Below are positions 45,533 to 52,547 of a stretch of DNA of 64,000 nt, one piece after another. This DNA comes from Sphingomonadales bacterium (GTDB lineage Bacteria; Pseudomonadota; Alphaproteobacteria; Sphingomonadales; Sphingomonadaceae), in assembly GCA_027491235.1 (NCBI GenBank), contig JAIXWO010000021.1, positions 186,001 through 250,000 on the forward strand. Reading direction: 5' to 3'. The stretch's first letter is position 1; every line of letters begins with the position of its first letter. The position numbers and the translations under genes are program-made. Below the pieces are notes generated by a model, which saw only the letters and a program-made list of their open reading frames with translations, was not told the DNA's origin and searched no databases.

Positions 45533-46879
45533 ATGATCGACCGCAACCGCATTGCCACCTGCCGTGCCGAAGAAGAGGCGCGCTTCATTGCTGCCAACCC
45601 CAAATCGGCGGACGCTGCGCTGGACCGCAAACGCGGCTGGCATCAGGGCGTGCCCTTCCACTGGATGCGCGATTGGCCCTCGCCCTTTCCGCTGACCGCC
45701 AAGACCGCGCACGGGTCCACGCTGACGACGCTTGATGGGCAGGTGCTCGACGACTTTTGTCTGGGTGACACTGCCTCCATGTTCGGCCATTCGCCGGAGC
45801 CACTCGCTCTCGCGCTCGCCCAGCAGGCGCAGGAGGGGCTGAGCTACATGCTCCCGAGCCAGAAGGCCGCCAATGTCGGCCTGATGCTCGCCTCACGCTT
45901 TCACCACCCGCATTGGCAGCTGACGACCACCGCGTCGGAAGCCAACCGTGCGGCCATCCGCTGGGCGCGTGGCATTACCGGGCGGGACAAGATCCTCATC
46001 TTCAACGGCTGCTATCATGGCGCGGTCGATGACGTGTTTGTCGATCTGCGCGATGGCCTGCCTGAAACACGGCGCAGCCTTGTCGGCCAGGTGTGGGACG
46101 TCCGCGAACATACCATCGCCATTGAGTTTAATGACGGCCGTGCGCTTGAGGCAGCGCTTGAGGCCGGCGATATCGCCGCCGTCCTTGCCGAGCCGGTGAT
46201 GACGAATTGCGGCATGGTGCTGCCGCGTCCCGGCTTCTTGGCCCTGATGCGCGAAGCGACGGCGCGCACGGGCACACTCCTCATCTGGGATGAAACGCAC
46301 ACCATTTCCTCCGGCCCCGGTGGCCATTCCGGCAGCTATGGTCCGGCGGGCGACATGTTCGTCATCGGCAAGTCGATCGGCGGTGGCGTGCCGTGCGCGG
46401 CCTTCGGCTTTTCGCATGAGGTCGCCACCCGGATGGAGGCCTATCGCGCCACCCTGCCACCCGGCCATTCGGGGATCGGTACGACACTGTCCGCCAATGC
46501 GCTGGCGATCTCAGCGATGCACGCCATGCTCGACGATGTGATGTCGCCGCACGCCTATAGCCATATGCTCGGCCTTGGGCAGATGCTGGCCGGGCGCATC
46601 GAAGGCGTGATTGATCGGCACCAACTGCCTTGGCATGTGTCCAGCGTCGGCGCGCGGGTGGAGATCGTCTGCGCGCCCAAGCCGCCCACCAATGGCACGG
46701 AAGCCCGCGCGGCGATGGACCATGATCTGGAAAGCCTGATCCACCTCATGCTCGTCAACCGCGGTACCTTGCTGGCGCCCTTCCACAATATGATGCTGGT
46801 CAGCCCTGTGACGACGGTGGAGCAGGTCGGCCGATTGGCAGACCATCTGGACGACGCAGTCTCAGCGCTGCTTTCCTGA
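45533..46879 (+). CDS. Class III PLP-dependent transaminase (HemL-like subgroup)
   Basis: 448 aa. Fold motifs: TTTASEANRAAIRWAR (133-146), NGCYHGAVDD, the PLP-contacting D253 in IWDETHTISSGPGG, and K280 in FVIGKSIGGG as the Schiff-base lysine. The pattern is closer to glutamate-1-semialdehyde aminomutase than to GABA transaminases, and WDETHT replaces the usual DEV. Behind puuA and puuB it probably transaminates a polyamine-derived aldehyde or amine, but this is inference. Its 3' end overlaps the CYTH-CHAD gene by 18 bp. Confidence 0.82.
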   Translation: MIDRNRIATCRAEEEARFIAANPKSADAALDRKRGWHQGVPFHWMRDWPSPFPLTAKTAHGSTLTTLDGQVLDDFCLGDTASMFGHSPEPLALALAQQAQEGLSYMLPSQKAANVGLMLASRFHHPHWQLTTTASEANRAAIRWARGITGRDKILIFNGCYHGAVDDVFVDLRDGLPETRRSLVGQVWDVREHTIAIEFNDGRALEAALEAGDIAAVLAEPVMTNCGMVLPRPGFLALMREATARTGTLLIWDETHTISSGPGGHSGSYGPAGDMFVIGKSIGGGVPCAAFGFSHEVATRMEAYRATLPPGHSGIGTTLSANALAISAMHAMLDDVMSPHAYSHMLGLGQMLAGRIEGVIDRHQLPWHVSSVGARVEIVCAPKPPTNGTEARAAMDHDLESLIHLMLVNRGTLLAPFHNMMLVSPVTTVEQVGRLADHLDDAVSALLS

Positions 46880-48382
46880 CGCCCGCACGCGGATGGACTT
46901 CCGCTTGGCAAGGGCAAGGTCGACGGCATCCTGCGCCTTCTCCAAAAGCTTTGGCGCATGGCGGTGCTGGTCCCGCGCCACTGCTTCCAGCGCTTCAAGG
47001 ATTGCTGCCCGGTGCAAAGGATCACCATTGAGCCGCGCCCCAAGCGAGGCCCCGACATCGAGGTCGTTCAGGTCGCCCAGATGCTCCTGCGCCTCCGCCA
47101 ACCTGTCCAGTCGCAAACGGTCCAGCGTCTTGCGCGCCGGTTCGCGCGACAGGCTGGTGAAGAACTCCGTGGCATAGCGCAGCCGCTTCAGCCCGATGCG
47201 GATACGGTGGCGTGCTTCGGCCGACAGATCGGCAAGGTGCCCCGATTTCCGGCGGAGCTTGCGCCGCCAGTTTTTCAAGAGCGCACGCGCTGCCTGGCGG
47301 AGCGGAAGATCATCCGGCTTTGGCCCGCCAAGATGCTCCGCCCAATGCACCGTTCCGACCAACAGATGCTGAAAAGACGCGCTCTGAATAAGGCGCATCA
47401 CAGACGCATAGGCCTGCACCCGTTCCTCCGCGAGGGCGCGGCGCACGTCGTCCCCTGTTTCGGTGTCGGGCCCTTTTCCGATCCGAGTGAGGATGACATC
47501 TAGATCCCGCGCGGTGCCCATCACGCCGATGGCGGCACCCCATTCCGCATCCAGAACGGGGGCATCGGCATCATCCAGCATCTCATGGGCAAGGCGCAGC
47601 GCGACACGCAGGCGCCGCAGGGCAACCCGCATCTGATGCAGGCCTTCCGGCAGGCTGAAGATCATTAGCGCATCAACATTGGCCAGAAATTGTCCAATGC
47701 TGCTCCACACAATCCGGCGCAGCGCCGCCCTTGTGCCGATATTGGCGGACAAGCGGATAGGGCGCGCCTTGACCGCAACGGGCGGTGTCCCGTCCGCCAA
47801 GCGATAGCCGACAGCCGACTTGCTGGTGGTGGACCAATAAAGCTCTGGCCCCAGCGGCAGCGCACGCACAAGCCCCAGCAGGTCCTTCAAGCTGCCCGAC
47901 AGCAGCTCCAGCTCCAACTCGCACACAGGGGCCGCCCGGCCTCCGGCGGTGACGTGCCCCTCATCAAAAGCCAGTTCGATTTTGGACCGGCCAAAGGCGA
48001 CCACCCGGACGTCCCGGTCGACATCAAGGTTGAAGACAGGGCCAAGATCGGCCCCCTTGGCGGCCTTGATCACAAGACGCGCCGCCTCTGCCGGCAGGGC
48101 ACCGAGATCAAGCTGCGGACCGTCCAGCGCGGCATTCCATTCCGGGCGGGAAATGGCTTTGTCCGTTGCTGCCCGCTTCAACGTGATTTCACAGCCGTTT
48201 CCATCCTCGCGGATGCGCAAGGCCAGATGGGCGGCGGCCAGCCTCTGATCAGGCGTATCATAATAGACGGTCAAGAAATGCCGCGTCCGGCCCTCGCCTT
48301 GCAGCATGTCCATCGACCGCAGCTGCGCGAGCATGGCGGCGGATGCGGCCAGCTTCAGTTCGATCTCATGCCCGTTTGCCAT
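46862..48382 (-). CDS. CYTH and CHAD domain protein
   Basis: 506 aa. The N-terminal CYTH domain starts with E6-I-E-L-K10 (the ExExK signature) and VYYDTPDQRLAAA; the CHAD domain from about 220 is helical and rich in Arg/His (RVALRRLRVALRLAHEML, RIRIGLKRLRYATEFF). CYTH enzymes act on triphosphates, and CHAD binds polyphosphate granules. The pair suggests polyphosphate metabolism. It is antisense to the surrounding nitrogen genes. Confidence 0.9.
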   Translation of the reverse strand: MANGHEIELKLAASAAMLAQLRSMDMLQGEGRTRHFLTVYYDTPDQRLAAAHLALRIREDGNGCEITLKRAATDKAISRPEWNAALDGPQLDLGALPAEAARLVIKAAKGADLGPVFNLDVDRDVRVVAFGRSKIELAFDEGHVTAGGRAAPVCELELELLSGSLKDLLGLVRALPLGPELYWSTTSKSAVGYRLADGTPPVAVKARPIRLSANIGTRAALRRIVWSSIGQFLANVDALMIFSLPEGLHQMRVALRRLRVALRLAHEMLDDADAPVLDAEWGAAIGVMGTARDLDVILTRIGKGPDTETGDDVRRALAEERVQAYASVMRLIQSASFQHLLVGTVHWAEHLGGPKPDDLPLRQAARALLKNWRRKLRRKSGHLADLSAEARHRIRIGLKRLRYATEFFTSLSREPARKTLDRLRLDRLAEAQEHLGDLNDLDVGASLGARLNGDPLHRAAILEALEAVARDQHRHAPKLLEKAQDAVDLALAKRKSIRVRASGKQR

Positions 48383-48506
48383 AGCCCGGCGCCCATCTGT
48401 TTACGGTGAGGAGGGTAACACCCGATGGCACAGGACGCGACTCTTCATCCAGCGGCGCTGCGTGTCCGGCTTGACGGAGGCCCTGCACTCCCCGCACAAG
48501 GCCCCT

Positions 48507-49901
48507 ATGACCAGCAAGACGTCCTCGCATCAGATCGCGCACCTTTCCGAAGCAGAAGCCTTTTTCAAGGCTCATCCGGAGGTTGACGCCATCGACATCA
48601 TCTTCACCAACATGTGCGGCGTGCCCCGCGGCAAGCGGCTGCGCGCGCATGAGGTGCTGGGCGTTTACAAGGAGGGCCGCTTCCTCCCCGGCTCTGCCGT
48701 CATCGTCGACATTACGGGCCGCGACACCGAAGAAACCGGCCTTGTCTGGGAAGATGGCGATGCGGATCGGCGCATCCACCCCATACCCGGCACGCTGGTG
48801 CCGACCCCATGGGCCGGGCCGAACGCAGCGCAATTCCTGACCGGATTCTATGAACTAGACGGCAAGCCCAATGATCTTGATCCACGGCATGTGCTGGGTC
48901 GTGTCATTGACCGGCTGGCAGGCCATGGCCTGACGCCTGACGTTGCGGTGGAGCTGGAATTCTATCTGGTCGATGCCAAGCGCGGCAAAGATGGTCGCCC
49001 GACGCCGGCCCGGTCGCCCTCCTCGGGAGAAACGCCGCACGACATTCAGGTCTATGGTCTGGCGGAGATGGAGGACTTCCGGCCCTTCTTCGATGATCTT
49101 TATGCCTGTGCCGCCGCGCAGAACCTGCCGCTGGAAGCCGCCATATCCGAATATGCGCCCGGCCAGTTTGAAATGACGCTCGCCCACAAGGCGGATGCGC
49201 TGCAGGCCTGCGACGATGCCATCATGCACAAGCGGATGGTGAAGGCCATCGCGCAAAAGCACGGCATGGAAGCGACTTTCATGGCCAAGCCATTTGAACA
49301 GAGCGCAGGCAATGGCATGCACCTGCACGCCTCAATGCTCGACGCATCGGGCAAGAACGCCTTTGCCAGCGAAGACCCGCAAGGGACGCCGCTACTGCGT
49401 CACGCGATCGCCGGCATGCAGGCCACCATCGCTGATGCCTTCCTGATTTTTGCGCCCAACGCCAACAGCTACCGCCGGTTCAAGGCGAACAGCTATGCGC
49501 CGGTTGCCCCCACATGGGGCGTCAACAACCGCACCGTCAGCTTCCGCGTGACAGCAGGGCCTCCGGCCAGCCGCCATGTGGAACACCGGATCGGCGGGGC
49601 GGATGCCAACCCCTATCTTGCCATGGCCGCGATGCTGGCGGGCATGTGCCACGGGATCGAGCACAAGCTTGACCCGGGCGCACCTGTTGTCGGCAATGGC
49701 TATGAAGCCGTGACCACAGCGCCGCCAATGCCGACCAACTGGTTTGCAGCACTCGACCGGTTCAGCGGATCAGAGGTGATGAAAGATCTTCTGGGCGCCC
49801 GCTTTGTCGAGATGTTCAGCATCGTGAAGCAGACCGAGATGGAACGCTTCTTTGGCGCGGTGCCTGATCTTGATTACGCTTGGTATCTGCGGACGGCTTA
49901 G
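48507..49901 (+). CDS. Second glutamine synthetase family ligase (gamma-glutamylamine synthetase-like)
   Basis: 464 aa from ATG 48507, 6 bases after AAGG. GS motifs are complete (VELEFYLV, EYAPGQFEMTL, GMHLHASML, NSYRRFKANSYAP, HRIGGADANPYLAMAA). It is related to PuuA (42,871) but distinct, so it may ligate glutamate to a different amine such as an ethanolamine, spermidine or a monoamine. The ORF extends upstream into the divergent CYTH-CHAD promoter, which I reject. Confidence 0.82.
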   Translation: MTSKTSSHQIAHLSEAEAFFKAHPEVDAIDIIFTNMCGVPRGKRLRAHEVLGVYKEGRFLPGSAVIVDITGRDTEETGLVWEDGDADRRIHPIPGTLVPTPWAGPNAAQFLTGFYELDGKPNDLDPRHVLGRVIDRLAGHGLTPDVAVELEFYLVDAKRGKDGRPTPARSPSSGETPHDIQVYGLAEMEDFRPFFDDLYACAAAQNLPLEAAISEYAPGQFEMTLAHKADALQACDDAIMHKRMVKAIAQKHGMEATFMAKPFEQSAGNGMHLHASMLDASGKNAFASEDPQGTPLLRHAIAGMQATIADAFLIFAPNANSYRRFKANSYAPVAPTWGVNNRTVSFRVTAGPPASRHVEHRIGGADANPYLAMAAMLAGMCHGIEHKLDPGAPVVGNGYEAVTTAPPMPTNWFAALDRFSGSEVMKDLLGARFVEMFSIVKQTEMERFFGAVPDLDYAWYLRTA

Positions 49902-49949
49902 GCGTCGCGGACAAGTTTTGTATTTGGCGCGATTTCAGCCTTGCACCCG

Positions 49950-50097
49950 CGTCGCCCCGTGCTCGACACGGGGCTTGGCTACCTATGTCCGGTTTCCGCT
50001 CCGAGATTGGCAGCCACCACTGATCCTGCATGTCGGGCACTACGCCGAGCGAGACAGTGCAAGAGAAGCCAAGCCCCGTGTCGAGCACGGGGCGACG
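49950..50097. repeat. Inverted-repeat element 5
   Basis: Perfect 31-base arms (49950-49980 and 50067-50097), each containing CCCCGTG-CTCGA-CACGGGG, so each arm is also a hairpin. An 86-base centre separates them. It follows the second ligase and could end its transcript. Confidence 0.9.
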
Positions 50098-50313
50098 GAG
50101 AGCCTCTTTGGGTTTTCGTGACCTGTTGAATCCCCGCCTCAGCGCTTTGGCGCGCGGGTCGCAAACAGGTTTTCGAGCACGCGCAGGATGGCGAGCATAT
50201 GCATGGGGTGTCTCTCATCTTTGTGATGTTTTGTGCGGCATGCCCGAAAAGAGGCACCGCCGTCTGAGCATGAGATAGACGGTTTTCCGCCAATTCTCAA
50301 TTCAAAGGTTAAT

Positions 50314-50334
50314 TTTGCCTAAATTTCAGGCAAA
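50314..50334. promoter_or_regulatory. Palindrome upstream of the glnK promoter
   Basis: Perfect 7-bp arms TTTGCCT and AGGCAAA around AAATTTC, about 105 bases before the sigma-54 -24 element. This is the distance expected for an activator site, although the bases do not resemble the enterobacterial NtrC consensus. Confidence 0.35.
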
Positions 50335-50438
50335 TTCGCAACGCTGCTGTTGAATCAGGCAGACCTTTTGATGCTTTGTGACGCCTGCGGGACACCCCAC
50401 GCATCATTATTCCCTGAAAAGCGGGCGGTATGCGATTC

Positions 50439-50453
50439 TGGCACGGCAATTGC
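50439..50453 (+). promoter_or_regulatory. Sigma-54 promoter of glnK-amtB
   Basis: TGGCACG, 4 bases, TTGC: this is the sigma-54 consensus with the invariant GG (50440-50441) and GC (50452-50453) exactly 10 bases apart. It lies 33 bases before glnK. NtrC-type activation under nitrogen limitation is expected. Confidence 0.85.
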
Positions 50454-50486
50454 GGAGGGCTCCCTGACCAATTCCAAGGGGGTCCA

Positions 50487-50825
50487 ATGAAACTGATCAT
50501 CGCAATCATTAAACCGTTCAAGCTGGACGATGTCCGCGAAGCGCTCACTGCGCTTGGCGTGTCCGGCATGACGATCACCGAAGTCAAAGGCTTCGGCCGC
50601 CAAAAAGGCCAGACCGAGATTTATCGCGGAGCCGAATACTCGACCAACATGGTCCCTAAGGTGAAGGTGGAAGTCGCTTGCGACGATGCCGTTGCTGACC
50701 GTGCGCTTGAGGCCATTCAGCAAGCCGCCAACACCGGCTCCATCGGTGACGGCAAGATCTTCATGCTCGAACTCAACGCGGCGGTCCGTATCCGCACGGG
50801 TGAGACGGGCGCGGTCGCACTCTAA
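50487..50825 (+). CDS. glnK: Nitrogen regulatory protein PII (GlnK)
   Basis: 112 aa PII protein, opening MKLIIAIIKPFKLDDVREAL. Y51 in the T-loop (EIYRGAEY) is the uridylylation site, and the B and C loops (TGSIGDGKIF, AVRIRTGE) are intact. It senses 2-oxoglutarate and ATP/ADP and closes AmtB. The amtB start follows after 17 bp, so I call it GlnK rather than GlnB. Confidence 0.95.
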   Translation: MKLIIAIIKPFKLDDVREALTALGVSGMTITEVKGFGRQKGQTEIYRGAEYSTNMVPKVKVEVACDDAVADRALEAIQQAANTGSIGDGKIFMLELNAAVRIRTGETGAVAL

Positions 50826-50842
50826 CGAAAAGCAGGGGACAT

Positions 50843-52249
50843 ATGACCAGACTCAACAAATGGATTGCAGGGGCCGCGACGATGCTCGCGACTGCCCCTG
50901 CCTTTGCGCAGGACGGGCCGATCAAGGCGCCAACTGCTGAACAAATGGCCGGCATGGTCGACAAGGGCGACACCACCTGGATGCTCGTTTCGTCGGCGCT
51001 CGTGCTGCTCATGTCGATCCCGGCGCTCGCCTTGTTCTACGGCGGTCTTGTCCGCACGAAGAACATGCTGAGCCTCCTCATGCAGGTCTTCATGATCGTA
51101 TCGATCGCGGCCCTCGTCTGGGTCAGCTGGGGCTACACCCTCGCCTTTACGAGCGGCACGCCCTTCATCGGCAGCCTTTCCAAATTGTTCCTGCAGGGCG
51201 TTGATGCGACCACGGTTGCGGCGACCTTCTCGAACAATGTCTACATTCCGGAATACGCATTTGTTGTGTTCCAGATGACCTTTGCCTGCATCACCCCGGC
51301 GCTGATCGTCGGTGCCTTTGCGGAGCGCGTGAAGTTTGCGCCGCTGATGCTGTTCGTGGTCGCCTGGTTGACGATCGTCTATTTCCCGATTGCGCACATG
51401 GTTTGGTATTGGGCTGGCCCAGACTTCCTGGTCGATGCCCCTGCTGACATGGGCTATCTGTGGGGCATGGGCGCACTGGACTTTGCCGGTGGCACCGTGG
51501 TTCATATCAACGCCGGGATCGCAGGCCTTGTTGGCTGCATCATGATCGGCAAGCGCATCGGTTATGGCAAGGAAGCCACACCGCCGCACTCGCTCACCAT
51601 GACGATGATCGGCGCTTCGCTTCTGTGGGTGGGCTGGTTCGGCTTCAACGCCGGGTCCAACCTCGAAGCCAACGGCCTTGCGGCTTTGGCCTTCATCAAC
51701 ACCTTCGTCGCCACAGCCGCTGCTGCAGTCGCATGGGCCTTGGTTGAACAGATCCACCACGGTCGTCCGTCGCTTCTGGGCGCTGTGACGGGAGCGGTTG
51801 CCGGTCTTGTCGCCATCACCCCGGCTTCGGGCTTTGCCGCTCCGATGACGTCGATCCTGATCGGCCTGTTCGTTTCGCCGGTCTGCTACCTGTTCGTCGC
51901 GGTTGTGAAGAACAAGCTGAAGTATGACGACACGCTCGACGTGTTCGGCGTGCACTGCGTCGGTGGTATCGTCGGTGCCATCGCAACGGGCATCGTGGCT
52001 GACCCGGCTCTGGGTGGTCAGGGCTGGATCGACTACACCGTCTTCCCGGCTGTTGCTGGCGAATATGACATGGCCGGACAGGTCATCACTCAGGCCAAGG
52101 CCGTCATCCTGACGCTGCTCTGGTCGGGGATTGGCTCTGCTGTCCTCTTCTTCATCCTCGACAAGACCATCGGTCTCCGCCCGTCGGAAGACGCCGAACG
52201 CGAAGGTCTCGATCTGTCGAGCCACGGGGAACGTGCCTACAACTACTAA
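50843..52249 (+). CDS. amtB: Ammonium transporter
   Basis: 468 aa. A signal-like N-terminus (cut after APAFAQ) precedes 11 membrane helices. Family blocks: ALALFYGGLVRTKNMLS, GALDFAGGTVVHINAGIAG and LLWVGWFGFNAGSN with the pore residues; the twin His lie in VVHINAG and DVFGVHCVGG. It conducts NH3/NH4+ and is regulated by GlnK. An intrinsic terminator follows. Confidence 0.97.
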   Translation: MTRLNKWIAGAATMLATAPAFAQDGPIKAPTAEQMAGMVDKGDTTWMLVSSALVLLMSIPALALFYGGLVRTKNMLSLLMQVFMIVSIAALVWVSWGYTLAFTSGTPFIGSLSKLFLQGVDATTVAATFSNNVYIPEYAFVVFQMTFACITPALIVGAFAERVKFAPLMLFVVAWLTIVYFPIAHMVWYWAGPDFLVDAPADMGYLWGMGALDFAGGTVVHINAGIAGLVGCIMIGKRIGYGKEATPPHSLTMTMIGASLLWVGWFGFNAGSNLEANGLAALAFINTFVATAAAAVAWALVEQIHHGRPSLLGAVTGAVAGLVAITPASGFAAPMTSILIGLFVSPVCYLFVAVVKNKLKYDDTLDVFGVHCVGGIVGAIATGIVADPALGGQGWIDYTVFPAVAGEYDMAGQVITQAKAVILTLLWSGIGSAVLFFILDKTIGLRPSEDAEREGLDLSSHGERAYNY

Positions 52250-52340
52250 GGCCACCCGTTACCAAGCTTGGGGGTCCATCCCGCTCCTCTCCTGAAAAGG
52301 GAAGGACCCCCTCCCCAGGTTCCTCCTGCGAACCTTACTG

Positions 52341-52373
52341 GGCCGGCAAGGAAACTTGCCGGCCTCTCTTTTT
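52341..52373 (+). terminator. Intrinsic terminator after amtB
   Basis: A perfect 10-bp stem (GGCCGGCAAG with CTTGCCGGCC), GAAA loop and a TCTCTTTTT tail, about 90 bases after the amtB stop. Confidence 0.88.
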
Positions 52374-52485
52374 GCCTGAAATGCAGCCGTCAATTGAGAA
52401 GGGGATTGGCATTGTGACAATTTTGAGGCAGAGGAGTGCGCAAGCGGTCAAGCCGCAAGAAATACAAAGCTCCGCGGGAGAGGAG

Positions 52486-52521
52486 AAAAAGGGTCGCCGG
52501 GGTTTCCCCGCGACCCTTTTT
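52486..52521 (-). terminator. Terminator of the TonB receptor gene (bidirectional)
   Basis: A long hairpin with AAAAAGGGTCG on one side and CGACCCTTTTT on the other, one base bulged, gives T-tracts in both directions. It lies 27 bases after the receptor stop and also backs up the amtB terminator. Confidence 0.85.
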
Positions 52522-52547
52522 AATGCCTGCAAAAAGGCACATCCCCC

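Larger units (their letters stand above)
49902..50486. other. Longest intergenic region (ligase to glnK)
   Basis: 585 bases without a confident gene. From left to right it holds inverted-repeat element 5, a possible 21-codon minus-strand ORF (50139-50204), a TTTGCCT/AGGCAAA dyad (50314-50334) and the sigma-54 promoter of glnK (50439-50453). Confidence 0.8.
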
